From Ureibacillus sp. (GTDB lineage: Bacteria; Bacillota; Bacilli; Bacillales_A; Planococcaceae), in contig JAPSJC010000014.1 of NCBI GenBank assembly GCA_031178355.1, positions 1-44,861 on the forward strand: a DNA stretch of 44,861 bases, given 5' to 3'. Made by a program: the position numbers and the translations under genes. This document shows positions 7,448 through 16,656 of this stretch, piece after piece (the first letter of the stretch is position 1; each line of letters opens with the position of its first letter). The notes beneath the pieces are model-generated. The model was given only the letters and a program-made list of their open reading frames with translations, was not told where the DNA came from and did not search any database.

Positions 7448-7470
7448 GTCAAATACTCACACATTTTTTT
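7441..7470 (+). terminator. Terminator overlapping the hydrolase stop codon
   Basis: TGTGTGAGT (7441-7449) and ACTCACACA (7455-7463) pair perfectly around a 5-base loop and are followed by seven T. The stem includes the stop codon of the hydrolase. The reverse strand also ends in a T-run, so it can serve the convergent aminopeptidase gene. Confidence 0.88.
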
Positions 7471-7577
7471 ATAATAAATAATCGTGAATTTTGTAGCATA
7501 TTGTTGTATTAGGTTGAATGGCAGGTACAAATATCATTGTCACAAAGAAAGTGGAGAAATAATGGTGCTAATTTTAA

Positions 7578-8819
7578 CTAAATAGCCCAGTCTCCATTAC
7601 GGAACACTGGCACCACTGTACCGTCTTCTTTAATCCCATCAATATTCATTTCAGCAGAACCAATCATGAAGTCCACATGTACTGTTCCAGTATTTAATCC
7701 ATTTGCTCTTAACTCTTCAGCATTCATTTTTGTTCCGCCTTCAATCGTAGTTGGATAAGCGGAACCGATTGCTAAATGATTTGATGCATTTTCGTCAAAT
7801 AAAGTATTAAAGAACGTAATACCTGATTGTGAAATTGGAGATGGATCTGGAACTAGTGCGATTTCACCTAAACCTGTACCACCTTCATTATCGAATACTA
7901 ATTTTTCCATTGCCTCACCGCCCTTTTCGGCAGAGATACCAACGATTTTCCCATCTTTAAAGTGCACTTCAATACCTTCAATTAAGGTACCTGCGTAGCT
8001 TAATGGTTTTGTACTGCGGACGACACCATCCATTCTACGAGTATCAGGTGCAGTAAATACTTCTTCAGTCGGCATATTAGCGATAAATTCTTCACCTTTA
8101 GGATTATAACTTTCTGCACAAACCCAGATATGATTTTTAGGTAAACCTAATGTTAAATCAGTTCCAGGAGCTGTATAATGAAGGGCATCAAATTGTATGC
8201 TATTTAATTTTGCTGCTTTTTCATTTAATGTTTTCTTGTGCTCGTCCCATGCTGCGATTGGATCTTCTTCGTATACACGACATGTTTTGAAAATTTGATC
8301 CCAAAGAGCGGCAACTTGTTCTTCTGATGTTTCTAACTGAGGGAACACTGTTGCTGCCCATCCAGCACCAGCTGCAGCTGCTACAGTCCATTTTAGGTCA
8401 TCATTTTGTGTAGCGATTCGTTGTGCCTGGAACGCTTTTCCAGCAATTTGCTGATAGGCAGCTATTTTAGCAGGATCTGCTTCATTTAATAGACCAGGGT
8501 CACTTGAAACGATAGATAGACGACTTACACGTTTATTTAATACGTGGTCTTCTACTTCGTCAATTTCATATTGTGGAATATCTGTTAATACTTCAGTTGG
8601 TTGATGTAAATAATGAAGTTTGGAAATTTCATCGTCAGACCACTTGATAATGACTTTTTCAGCACCTAATGCGTAAGCCTCCTGCGTAACTAAACGAGCT
8701 AAGGGAGCTTGGTCAACAGTAATCGTCATTTTCACCCAATCTCCAGCCTGTACATTAATACCTTTAGATACAAGAAGTTTTGCGTACTTTTTTAAATTTT
8801 CATTAAAATTTGGTAGCAT
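7578..8819 (-). CDS. ampS: M29-family metallo-aminopeptidase (AmpS/AmpT type)
   Basis: A 413-residue cytosolic aminopeptidase of the thermophilic aminopeptidase family M29, removing N-terminal residues from peptides with two metal ions. Likely metal ligands are visible in the family context: E253 (MPTEEVFTAPD), E319 (GLGEIALVP), H348 (ENASNHLAIG), H381 and D383 (GTVHVDFMIG). Length and motif order are standard. It stands alone: the gene before it is separated by 150 bases and a convergent terminator lies after it. Peptide turnover is the expected role; substrate preference cannot be told. Confidence 0.92.
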   Translation of the reverse strand: MLPNFNENLKKYAKLLVSKGINVQAGDWVKMTITVDQAPLARLVTQEAYALGAEKVIIKWSDDEISKLHYLHQPTEVLTDIPQYEIDEVEDHVLNKRVSRLSIVSSDPGLLNEADPAKIAAYQQIAGKAFQAQRIATQNDDLKWTVAAAAGAGWAATVFPQLETSEEQVAALWDQIFKTCRVYEEDPIAAWDEHKKTLNEKAAKLNSIQFDALHYTAPGTDLTLGLPKNHIWVCAESYNPKGEEFIANMPTEEVFTAPDTRRMDGVVRSTKPLSYAGTLIEGIEVHFKDGKIVGISAEKGGEAMEKLVFDNEGGTGLGEIALVPDPSPISQSGITFFNTLFDENASNHLAIGSAYPTTIEGGTKMNAEELRANGLNTGTVHVDFMIGSAEMNIDGIKEDGTVVPVFRNGDWAI

Positions 8820-8971
8820 TTAGCAATCCCCCAATTTAGATTTATTTACCAATATTACCATAAACTTTACCTAAATGTTTAATAACGTTCTTTTGTTTAT
8901 TAACAATAAATTAAGCACAACTAACGAATAATGGCCTTTTTTCATAGGAAAGAACGGACCATGTATCTTGA

Positions 8972-9364
8972 TTAAGATAAAAAACGTTCTTTAACTTCAG
9001 GAGTAGGAATCATACAACTATCAACTTTTCCAAACCATTTATAACGATTTTTTGCTATAAGCTGATAAACTAAATTTCGAATGGGCTTTGGGATTATAAT
9101 GAAGGAATAAAGTAATTTATACACACCTTTTAAATGTTTACATACTCTAAGTGCGGCAGTTGACTGGAGGAAAATACCTCCACTATCAATTAGGACAAAA
9201 CTATCTAAATGTTCTGGGGCATTATGTTCTTTTAATAATTTTCGCCCAATATCGCTCTGTAAAGAGGCGAAGTAAAATCTTTTGTTGAAATCTCTTTTAA
9301 TAATAAATTGCACACTCGCACTACAAAAGTTACATTCCCCGTCAAATAAAACAATACTATTCAA
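8972..9364 (-). CDS. DCC-family thiol-disulfide oxidoreductase-like protein (DUF393)
   Basis: About 130 residues of the DUF393/DCC family, named for the FDGECNFC motif near its N-terminus, a CxxC-like redox pair in a thioredoxin-like fold. The family signature continues with IIKRDFNKRFYFASLQSDIG and a C-terminal YRLIAKNRYKWFGK-like segment. The start is uncertain. TTG at 9364 gives the usual family N-terminus with GGTGAGG 11 bases upstream. GTG three codons earlier lies too near that site, and a reading frame open to 9460 would add about 32 residues that do not look conserved. The cellular role of the family is poorly known. Confidence 0.85.
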   Translation of the reverse strand: MNSIVLFDGECNFCSASVQFIIKRDFNKRFYFASLQSDIGRKLLKEHNAPEHLDSFVLIDSGGIFLQSTAALRVCKHLKGVYKLLYSFIIIPKPIRNLVYQLIAKNRYKWFGKVDSCMIPTPEVKERFLS

Positions 9365-9672
9365 AGTCTTCACAACCTCACCATTTTTTGATGGATATCG
9401 TCCTCTAAATCTATTCTTATTATATGATAGTTCCAGCCTAGAGAGGAACGATAAAACCAAACTCAGTTGAAATTTAATAAATATATTTTTACCTTTATAT
9501 TCGGGTTCTTTTCATAATAGTAACCTCATATAATTTAAAGCTAAATGTAGTAATAAGTCGTTTACTATCAATTGATGTCGCCTGTTTTGTCAATGTTAAA
9601 TAAAAACACCCCTGTATTTATTTGGTTAGTATGAATTTGAGAAGGCAACTATTATAATGGGAGGAAATCTGG

Positions 9673-10455
9673 ATGGAAAATGATAACATCCAAAAAGAAG
9701 AAAAAAAAGTTGAAGAAAAAAAGAAAGAAAAGGACTTAGATCATATACTAGAAATTTTAGTGGTTGTCATGCTTGGTATAACAGCACTTTTAACAGCATG
9801 GGCAAGTTGGATTGGAGCATTACATGGTGGAAACCAAGCTACGAATTATACCGAAAGTAATAACTTTGCATCAGAAGGTAACTCTGAATACAATGCGGGT
9901 ATCCAAGGGATGATGCAAGATATGCTTTTGTGGAACGAAATCAGTGATTTGCAAATTGATATATTTTTTGCCCAAGAAAACAATGATCCTATAACCTTGG
10001 AACAAACTACTAATAAACTATACTTCAAATTGAATGATAACCTTTCAGATGACATGGCAGCTACTATTGGATGGAGTTTGGATCATGAATTGGGGGATCC
10101 AACAGAAATTATTCTTTCTTGGTTGGAAAAAGAAGAGGCGCTAGTTTCCCCATTTACAATTGATGGATTTATAGAAAAGTATTTTGAGAGTGCAAACACA
10201 CTATTAGCTGAATCGAGTGCTAAACTAGAAGAAGGACAAAAATCTAATGCATATAGTGATGCGTTTGGATTAGTGACAGTCATTTTTGGTGTAGTATTAT
10301 TCTTACTCGGTATTGCTGGTACAATTAAAAGTCAGAAAAACCGAATCGTTGTAATCTCTATTTCAACATTTAGTCTAGTTATCGCAACGATCTATATGTT
10401 TACGTTACCATTACCGGCAGGGTTTAATATTATGAGCTTCTTTGGTCAAGGATGA
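9673..10455 (+). CDS. Three-helix membrane protein, DUF4337-like layout
   Basis: A 260-residue protein with a lysine/glutamate-rich cytosolic N-terminus (residues 6-22), one membrane helix at about 26-50, a long polar helical middle part (51-195), and two closely spaced C-terminal helices at about 197-218 and 224-244. This layout and the ILVVVMLGITALLTAWASW start of the first helix recall DUF4337-type proteins, but I cannot confirm the family. GGGAGG precedes the ATG. It is a monocistronic gene ending in a bidirectional terminator shared with sstT. No function is proposed. Confidence 0.75.
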   Translation: MENDNIQKEEKKVEEKKKEKDLDHILEILVVVMLGITALLTAWASWIGALHGGNQATNYTESNNFASEGNSEYNAGIQGMMQDMLLWNEISDLQIDIFFAQENNDPITLEQTTNKLYFKLNDNLSDDMAATIGWSLDHELGDPTEIILSWLEKEEALVSPFTIDGFIEKYFESANTLLAESSAKLEEGQKSNAYSDAFGLVTVIFGVVLFLLGIAGTIKSQKNRIVVISISTFSLVIATIYMFTLPLPAGFNIMSFFGQG

Positions 10456-10488
10456 TAAAACATTATACTTATATGTTTTGAATGAACA

Positions 10489-10525
10489 AAAAAACTGTCC
10501 TCATCATGAATAAGGACAGTTTTTT
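10489..10525. terminator. Bidirectional terminator
   Basis: AAAAAACTGTCCT (10489-10501) and AGGACAGTTTTTT (10513-10525) form a perfect 13-bp stem with T-runs in both directions, between two convergent genes. Confidence 0.9.
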
Positions 10526-10547
10526 CAATATATTATGAAAGTGTGAT

Positions 10548-11768
10548 TTATTTTGCTCTGGCTTGTTTATTTTTTTTTGCTATATCTGCAACTGCAGTAA
10601 ATAAGACGTCAGATGATGAATTTAATGCTGTTTCAGAAGAGTCTTGCAAAACACTGATTACAAACCCTACACCAATTACTTGCATCGCTATATCATTTGG
10701 AATACCTAATAAACTACAAGCTAGAGGTATTAGTAACAATGATCCACCTGCAACTCCAGAAGCTCCGGCTGCTGACAGGGCAGAAACTACCATTAAAATA
10801 ATAGCTGTCCAAAAATCTACTTCTACATCAAGTGTGTTTGCTGCTGCAAGCGTTAATATAGAAATTGTAACTGCTGCACCTGCCATATTGATTGTTGCAC
10901 CTAATGGTATTGAAACAGAGTATGTGTCTTCATCCAAGCCTAATTTTTTACATAGCGTAAGATTTACTGGAATATTCGCAGCTGAACTTCGTGTGAAGAA
11001 GGCTGTAAGTCCACTTTCTTTAACCGTTCTCCAAACAAGTGGGTAAGGGTTTTTACGAATATAAATAAAGACAATAATTGGGTTGAGTACGAAAGCTACA
11101 AAGAAAATAGATCCTAAAAGTAATAGAAGAAGTTGACCATATTCAACTAATGCTTGTAATCCATTCGTTGTAATACTAGAGAATACAAGACCCATAATCC
11201 CGAAAGGAGCAATTTCAATAACCCATTTAACAAGAACTGTAATTGCTTCAGATACATTGGCGATTACAGTTTTTGTAGTGTCGGAAGATCTTTTTAATAT
11301 AATTCCTAGTAATATTGCCCATGTTAAAATTCCAAGATAGTTTGCATTTAAAAGTGCATTTACAGGGTTATCAACTATATTAAATAGTAGTGTTTGAAAA
11401 ACTTCAGAAATTCCACTTGGAGGAGCAACACCGCTAGCTCCTTCTGTTAGAGTTAAAGTTACAGGGAATAAGAAACTAGCAACAACTCCAACAACTCCTG
11501 CTAGTAATGTAGCAATTAAGTAAAGAACTATAATAGATTTCATATTAGTTTGTTTACCACTAGCGTGGTTAGAAATTGCATGCATGACCAAAAATAATAC
11601 AAGAATTGGTGCTACAGCCTTTAATGCACTGACAAATAATGACCCAAAGATAGAAACCCATTGTGTATAAGTAGGTATTGTAACTGCCAATAGTATTCCT
11701 AGAATGACTCCTCCAAGAATTCTTCCGACTAAGCTAAGTTCTGTCCATTTAACGATGATGTTTTTCAT
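10548..11768 (-). CDS. sstT: Sodium:serine/threonine symporter SstT
   Basis: A 406-residue integral membrane transporter of the dicarboxylate/amino acid:cation symporter (DAACS) family. It matches SstT in its N-terminus ([18 protein letters not shown]), the serine-rich [10 protein letters not shown] reentrant loop, the AINMAG-like [13 protein letters not shown] segment and the [16 protein letters not shown] and [13 protein letters not shown] regions. SstT imports serine and threonine with Na+. GGAGG is 5 bases before the ATG. It is a single gene; no T-box or other leader element was seen in the 400 bases upstream. Confidence 0.92.
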   Translation of the reverse strand: MKNIIVKWTELSLVGRILGGVILGILLAVTIPTYTQWVSIFGSLFVSALKAVAPILVLFLVMHAISNHASGKQTNMKSIIVLYLIATLLAGVVGVVASFLFPVTLTLTEGASGVAPPSGISEVFQTLLFNIVDNPVNALLNANYLGILTWAILLGIILKRSSDTTKTVIANVSEAITVLVKWVIEIAPFGIMGLVFSSITTNGLQALVEYGQLLLLLLGSIFFVAFVLNPIIVFIYIRKNPYPLVWRTVKESGLTAFFTRSSAANIPVNLTLCKKLGLDEDTYSVSIPLGATINMAGAAVTISILTLAAANTLDVEVDFWTAIILMVVSALSAAGASGVAGGSLLLIPLACSLLGIPNDIAMQVIGVGFVISVLQDSSETALNSSSDVLFTAVADIAKKNKQARAK

Positions 11769-12191
11769 GACTGACCTCCGGAGATTAGTAGATAACTATT
11801 TTTGCCGTGAACAATTGTACTGCCCAAGTGGACAGTTTGATAAAAAATAGTTTATCATGTTTCTTCTAATAGGGAAACATGTAATTATTACAAAACGAAA
11901 AAAATGTCGAAATATATAAAATTATTAAACAATATTTGGCAAAAAAGTTAAGATGAGTTGAATAAAAGGATATGAGAATTTATATAGGAAGTTAGTAATT
12001 TTTAATAATTTGAAATATCATCTCAAAAAAGAACAAATGGAATAACTACTAAGTTAAACTGATTTAATCATTGAGGTGCTTCAGATCTAAATGCATTAGT
12101 ACGTTTCTTAATTGGTTCAATTTCCAAGCAAACATTCGAGACGGAAAAAGTAATGTGTAGTAGTTAGTCTTTCAAAAATGGGTGGGAGCAA
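11769..12191. other. Intergenic region upstream of sstT
   Basis: AT-rich sequence without a credible reading frame. A hairpin-forming TGATAAA ... TTTATCA pair lies near 11840-11858, upstream of sstT. I see no riboswitch, tRNA or repeat here. Confidence 0.5.
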
Positions 12192-12608
12192 CTAATTCAC
12201 TTTCCATAAACCCTTTTCATCAATAATATGCTGGATTCCTTCCTCACAAACACCATAAGATCTCCAATTGCAAGTTTCACATATTGTTTGTATATCTGAG
12301 GGAATAACAAAGTTGCGAACACGATTTTCAATTTCCTTCCACTCATATGTTTCATGAAGTTTAAGTCCCAGCTTCTCTAATATTACTTCATCTCTGACGT
12401 ATATATGATGATCCTTACAATGATACACACCTGAATTCGGATACATTGCACATAAATGATCTGGGCCTTCAATGATCTGAACTAATGATTTTGGATTTTT
12501 TCTTAAAGTTTGATGTAGTTTTGTCATATTTTCAACGTATTCCTTCGAGTAGCCCATACCACGATAGCCTAAAAGACAGAAGAGATGATGTCCACGTAAT
12601 TTAAACAA
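12192..12608 (-). CDS. DUF1284 family protein
   Basis: A 138-residue protein with the DUF1284 N-terminal signature RGHHLFCLLGYRGMGYS. Conserved cysteines and histidines (C11, C53, C64, C110, C113, C121 with H7, H8, H67, H68) look like a metal or iron-sulfur site, probably with the pair ICETC near the C-terminus. It is cytosolic with no known reaction. The start is TTG with AAGGGGGG 7 bases upstream. The gene stands alone and gives no context for its function. Confidence 0.82.
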   Translation of the reverse strand: MFKLRGHHLFCLLGYRGMGYSKEYVENMTKLHQTLRKNPKSLVQIIEGPDHLCAMYPNSGVYHCKDHHIYVRDEVILEKLGLKLHETYEWKEIENRVRNFVIPSDIQTICETCNWRSYGVCEEGIQHIIDEKGLWKVN

Positions 12609-12759
12609 TGAATTGCCCCCCTTAATATGTGTTAACCATGTCCATTATTAGGTTAACTAATAAAATAATATTAACATAATAGAAATGAAGTACAATTACA
12701 TTTTAATATACTATGATGAAAGAGAAACTCAGTTTGTTAATACAAAGTAAAATGAAAAA

Positions 12760-12781
12760 GCGAGTACTGGAAAGTACCCGC
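12760..12781 (-). terminator. Terminator of the ykuK-like gene
   Basis: On the minus strand GCGGGTACT and AGTACTCGC pair (with G-T pairs) around a 4-base loop and are followed by TTTTTCATTTT, just after the stop codon of the ykuK-like gene. Confidence 0.75.
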
Positions 12782-12803
12782 AAATTGTAATATTCAATTG
12801 TTA

Positions 12804-13340
12804 CTACTTCGTAAATCGATTTGCATAACTACTAGCTACAAAGGAATATGGTTTAATTTTTGCTTCAAGTCCAATAGAGTTCATTCGGGACATCATTTCG
12901 TTTACAAAGATACTTGTTTTATTTCTTTTACCGGAACCAATATCAATATGTCCCTCAATTGAGAAACTTGCACCCTTATAGATATGGGGTAACACTATTT
13001 CGATTAATCGTTCCCTCTTATCTTTTGTAAACATCGACACAACTTCTTCTGTTAAAGTCGTTTCATAAGAGATTCTTTCATGTAAGTTAGCCATTTTTCT
13101 AGGGACGATTACCTTTCGGAAACAAGCCCAAACCCCTTTTCTTTCCTGCTGGATCACTATACCAGTTATGAATTTTGTGAAATGGCCATGTACTTGTGAG
13201 TCTGTTCCAAACATTAATCGAAAATTACCACTTGGATCTTTTTCTATAAACAAGACGATGTTTTTAAATACTTGCTCAAACGACATACGTTTCTGACTAA
13301 GATTTTGAAATGTAGGATCAATATGAAATATATTCTTCAT
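12804..13340 (-). CDS. ykuK: YkuK-like RNase H-fold protein (DUF458)
   Basis: A 178-residue protein of the DUF458 family (B. subtilis YkuK), predicted to have an RNase H-like nuclease fold. Recognisable parts are FEQVFKNIVLFIEKDP, the acidic FGTDSQVHG strand (around residue 43-51), ITGIVIQQERKGVWACF and the GHIDIGS segment near residue 130, whose Asp residues could bind metal. AAGGGTAGG precedes the ATG. The biological role of YkuK is not settled; the family assignment is strong. Confidence 0.85.
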   Translation of the reverse strand: MKNIFHIDPTFQNLSQKRMSFEQVFKNIVLFIEKDPSGNFRLMFGTDSQVHGHFTKFITGIVIQQERKGVWACFRKVIVPRKMANLHERISYETTLTEEVVSMFTKDKRERLIEIVLPHIYKGASFSIEGHIDIGSGKRNKTSIFVNEMMSRMNSIGLEAKIKPYSFVASSYANRFTK

Positions 13341-13495
13341 TTTTTGCCTACCCTTCTTTGATTTAGTAAGCTTAGTAAAAGTTTATTCAAGAAATAAGTA
13401 GTATAATCAGCAATTTGTGTGAATTTTCCTTATATAAATTGTATGAGATAAGGAATAATAGACAGATAAACGAAAATTGAAATGGGGTTAAATAT

Positions 13496-14212
13496 ATGAT
13501 TGCGTCGAATTTATTCAAACTTTTTATTAGCTTTAATGCTTTCTTTTCTTTCTTAAATATTGATGAATCCACTAATATAATTGAAGTAAGCGAGCCAATT
13601 GAGGAGCCGATTTCTGTTGTCTCTAAAATCTATAAAGAGGATTTTTTAATTTATCCCCAAGTGAAAGATATGAAAGATCAAGCTGCTCAAAATAAAATCA
13701 ATGAAACTTTTATAGAGCATATGGAATCTTCTTATCAAGGTTACCTACAACTAAAAATGGAGATGGAAAAATTTAGAGAAGACGAAAAAGAGCTTTGTAA
13801 AGAGTACCCGTATTCTTGTGAATACAGTTATAACACGCGGTTCGATGTAAAATTTAATCAAAATGGAAAGTTAAGTTTCCTTTTATACGATGCAACTTAT
13901 TCAGGTGGGGCACATGGGCTAGAAGCGGTACAAACTTATAACTTTAATGTACAAACGGGTGAACTATATTCACTTAAGGACATCATTTCAAATGAATCCA
14001 AATTTGCAAGTTTAACTGACTTCGTAAAAAACTATATAAAAGAAAACCCAGAATACTTTTTTGACGAGGAAATTATAGGTGACTTTGAAGTGAATGAAAA
14101 AACACAATTTTATTTTACAGAAAGTGGCATTGATTTGATTTTTCAACAGTATGAAATAGCGCCATACGCTGCTGGACATCCAACTATTAGCATACCAAGT
14201 TCTGAATTATAA
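13496..14212 (+). CDS. Secreted or anchored DUF4163/DUF3298 protein
   Basis: A 238-residue protein with a short hydrophobic N-terminus (FKLFISFNAFFSFL, about 7-20) that could export or anchor it. Residues about 40-125 resemble DUF4163 (FLIYPQVKDM ... KINETFIEHM) and 125-238 resemble DUF3298 (SGGAHGLEAVQTYNFNVQTGE ... FQQYEIAPYAAGHPTISIP). These two domains form the outer part of RsiV anti-sigma factors and of PdaC-type deacetylases. Here they stand alone, with no catalytic or anti-sigma domain. RsiV uses this region to bind lysozyme, so a surface-binding role is possible, but this is inference. Confidence 0.82.
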   Translation: MIASNLFKLFISFNAFFSFLNIDESTNIIEVSEPIEEPISVVSKIYKEDFLIYPQVKDMKDQAAQNKINETFIEHMESSYQGYLQLKMEMEKFREDEKELCKEYPYSCEYSYNTRFDVKFNQNGKLSFLLYDATYSGGAHGLEAVQTYNFNVQTGELYSLKDIISNESKFASLTDFVKNYIKENPEYFFDEEIIGDFEVNEKTQFYFTESGIDLIFQQYEIAPYAAGHPTISIPSSEL

Positions 14213-14216
14213 TATA

Positions 14217-14251
14217 AACTTGATTCCAATTCATCGGAATCGAGTTTTTTT
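14217..14251 (+). terminator. Terminator of the DUF3298 gene
   Basis: AACTTGATTCC (14217-14227) pairs with GGAATCGAGTT (14236-14246, one G-T pair), followed by a T-run. Confidence 0.82.
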
Positions 14252-14421
14252 CGTGTAAATTTGGGATAACGATATGATAAAAGGGAGATAGGAGTTTAAT
14301 TCAAAAAACCTGGCGTGTTCCTCCAATAATTACGGAAAATTTTTGACTAATATCCGGCACTCTGTAATTATGTAAATGGATAAACTCAAAAAATACCTCA
14401 ATCACAACCCCGACGAAAAGA

Positions 14422-14442
14422 ACCTCTTTCCAAGAAAGAGGT
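14422..14442 (-). terminator. Terminator of the tartrate/malate dehydrogenase gene
   Basis: ACCTCTTTC and GAAAGAGGT pair perfectly around a 3-base loop. On the minus strand TCTTTTC follows, 15 bases after the stop codon. Confidence 0.75.
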
Positions 14443-14456
14443 CCATTTCATAAAAC

Positions 14457-15506
14457 CTATAAATGACTAAGTAGGGCATCTTTTACTTCTACAAGTGAAG
14501 AAGTACCGCCTAAATCCCCAGTTTTAATGCCTGAGGCAAGAGTTTTTTCAATAGCGTTAAGAACACGGTTTCCTGCTTCATAATGCCCTAAAAAATCTAA
14601 CATCATTTTTCCAGTCCAAATTTGACCAATAGGATTTGCAATTCCTTTCCCTGCAATATCGGGAGCTGAGCCATGCACAGGTTCAAACATTGAAGGACAA
14701 TCTCGTTCAATATTTAAGTTTGCTGCAGGGGCTATTCCGATACTTCCCATGATCGCTCCACCTAAATCTGTTAAAATATCACCGAATAAATTTGAAGCAA
14801 CAATGATATCTAACTTTTGTGGCTGCATAACCATATAAGCTGCTAATGCATCGATATGATTGGAAGTCGTTTCGATTTCAGGGTAGTCTTTTTTAACTTC
14901 TTCAAATACTTCATCCCAGAAAGGCATTGAGTAAGTTAGACCGTTTGATTTCGTTGCACTTGTTACATGGCCTTCCGTGCTTTTAGCTAATTCAAAAGCG
15001 TAGCGCATAGCTCTTTCCGTACCTTTTCGAGTAAATACAGCATTTTGAATTGCAATTTCATCAGTCCCACTATGGATACGGCCGCCACTATCTGAATATT
15101 CACCCTCCGAATTTTCTCGTACAACAGTAATATCAAAGTTTTGTGGGTTTTTAAGTGGTGATTCAAGGCCAGCAAGTAATTTCGCAGGTCTTACGTTAAT
15201 TGACTGCTTCATGCCACGTCTAATCTTAATTAGCAATCCCCAAAGTGAAATATGATCTGGTACAAGTTCAGGCATTCCAACTGCACCAAGGAAGATTTGA
15301 TCATATTTTTTTAATGTTTCAATACCATTTTCAGGCATCATCACACCATGCTCTAAGTAGTAGTCACACCCCCAAGGAAAATATGTCCACTCAAATTGAA
15401 AGCTTCCATCTAGTTGTGCAATTTTGTCTAAAACTTCAATCGCTGCTGGGACTACCTCTTTCCCAATGCCATCTCCCTCAATAACTGCAATTCTATAAGT
15501 ATTCAT
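14457..15506 (-). CDS. Tartrate/D-malate dehydrogenase (isocitrate/isopropylmalate dehydrogenase family)
   Basis: A 349-residue NAD(P)-dependent beta-decarboxylating dehydrogenase. Family marks include IEGDGIGKEVVPAAIEVL at the N-terminus, RPAKLL, the substrate-binding VRENSEGEYSDSGG segment, TKSNGL, the metal-binding SNLFGDILTDLGG, and EPVHGSAPDIAGKGIANPIG near the C-terminus. The NSEGEY variant and sequence type match tartrate dehydrogenase (B. subtilis YcsA, Pseudomonas TtuC) and D-malate dehydrogenase DmlA rather than LeuB. Many such enzymes act on D-malate, giving pyruvate and CO2. The ATG at 15506 follows AAAGGGTGAT; a GTG three codons upstream lies in that site. Confidence 0.88.
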   Translation of the reverse strand: MNTYRIAVIEGDGIGKEVVPAAIEVLDKIAQLDGSFQFEWTYFPWGCDYYLEHGVMMPENGIETLKKYDQIFLGAVGMPELVPDHISLWGLLIKIRRGMKQSINVRPAKLLAGLESPLKNPQNFDITVVRENSEGEYSDSGGRIHSGTDEIAIQNAVFTRKGTERAMRYAFELAKSTEGHVTSATKSNGLTYSMPFWDEVFEEVKKDYPEIETTSNHIDALAAYMVMQPQKLDIIVASNLFGDILTDLGGAIMGSIGIAPAANLNIERDCPSMFEPVHGSAPDIAGKGIANPIGQIWTGKMMLDFLGHYEAGNRVLNAIEKTLASGIKTGDLGGTSSLVEVKDALLSHL

Positions 15507-15592
15507 TACTATCACCCTTTGTTTTAATATAGTTGAATTTGGTTAATTATAGAAATAATAATATAGAAGAAATTTTATTTGTAAATAGTAAT

Positions 15593-15626
15593 AAAAAAAT
15601 GAGTGGATTTTTCATCGCCCACTCAT
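15593..15626 (-). terminator. Terminator of dapA
   Basis: On the minus strand ATGAGTGG and CCACTCAT pair and are followed by seven T, 22 bases after the dapA stop. Confidence 0.85.
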
Positions 15627-15647
15627 AGTAGTATATATATCAAAATC

Positions 15648-16538
15648 TTATGAAAGGATTTCATTTTGCAAGTAATTATCTAGAACGCTTCGTAATGATA
15701 TTAATTGTTCCTTATTTAGTGGTACCATTGGTAGTCTTACACCACCAACAGGAATGCCATTTAGATTTAAAGCCGCTTTAACCGAGGTTGGGTTAGGTGT
15801 TGCAAATAATATTTTCATAAGAGGTAAAAGACGACGGTGCTCTCTAGCAGCATCTTGAATCTGACCAAGTTGGAATTTTTTAATCATAGTTTGCATTTCA
15901 TTGCCGATAATGTGTGATGCTACTGAAATTACACCAGTTCCACCAATAGATAGAATCGGAATTGTTAAACCATCATCACCGCTGTATAAAGAAAAATCAT
16001 CGGGTGTTCTTTCAATCATTTCAGACATTTCATTTAAGTTGCCACTTGCTTCTTTAATGGCAACAATATTATTAATTTTAGATAGCTCTACTACTGTTTC
16101 AACAGAAAGACTTACAACACTTCTTCCTGGTATGTTATATAGGATAATTGGTAGTGTTGTTTCTGCCGCAATGGCTTTAAAGTGTTCATACATTCCTTCT
16201 TGAGACGGTTTGTTATAGTAAGGTACTACAAGCATAATACCATCAACACCAGCATTTTCAGCTTTTTTTGTTAACTCAATAGATGCTCTAGTGTTATATG
16301 AACCAGTACCTGCAATAACAGGTATTCTTCCATTAACAACTTTCACTGCAAATTGAAATAATTGAACTTTCTCTTCTTCAGATAATGTTGGAGATTCTCC
16401 TGTTGTACCAGATACAACTAAACCATCAGTACCGTTTGCAATTAGGTAGTTAATTAAATTTTCAGTAGCCTGCCAATCGATATCACCATTTTGATCAAAA
16501 GGGGTAACCATAGCTGTTAATATTCTTCCAAAATTCAT
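15648..16538 (-). CDS. dapA: 4-hydroxy-tetrahydrodipicolinate synthase
   Basis: A 296-residue class I aldolase joining pyruvate and aspartate semialdehyde, the first committed step of lysine, diaminopimelate and dipicolinate synthesis. Family marks are GRILTAMVTPF at the start, the GTTGESPTLS pyruvate-binding segment, the IILYNIPGR tyrosine, and the Schiff-base lysine in IVAIKEASGN. The start is ATG 16538, preceded by AGGATGTGGAG. The frame is open 25 codons further, but those would overlap the leader terminator region. A lysine riboswitch with its own terminator controls it. The gene stands alone rather than next to asd or dapG. In a spore former it also feeds the dipicolinate pool. Confidence 0.95.
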   Translation of the reverse strand: MNFGRILTAMVTPFDQNGDIDWQATENLINYLIANGTDGLVVSGTTGESPTLSEEEKVQLFQFAVKVVNGRIPVIAGTGSYNTRASIELTKKAENAGVDGIMLVVPYYNKPSQEGMYEHFKAIAAETTLPIILYNIPGRSVVSLSVETVVELSKINNIVAIKEASGNLNEMSEMIERTPDDFSLYSGDDGLTIPILSIGGTGVISVASHIIGNEMQTMIKKFQLGQIQDAAREHRRLLPLMKILFATPNPTSVKAALNLNGIPVGGVRLPMVPLNKEQLISLRSVLDNYLQNEILS

Positions 16539-16600
16539 TTCTTCTCCACATCCTTTTATTTTTTTAAAAAAATAGAGGGAGAAGGGCGTTAAGAAAACGC

Positions 16601-16631
16601 AAAAAAGCAACAACGAGGGCTCGTTGTTGCT
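16601..16631 (-). terminator. Riboswitch expression-platform terminator
   Basis: GCAACAACGA (16607-16616) and TCGTTGTTGC (16621-16630) form a perfect 10-bp stem with a 4-base loop, and on the minus strand six T follow. It lies between the lysine aptamer and dapA, as expected for ligand-induced transcription termination. Confidence 0.9.
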
Positions 16632-16656
16632 AAGAAATAAAAGTCATTTCTTTGCG

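Noticed and set aside
10543-11046. 167-residue plus-strand frame, low complexity
   Set aside because: It is antisense to sstT, whose protein is clearly conserved; the frame has no start signal.
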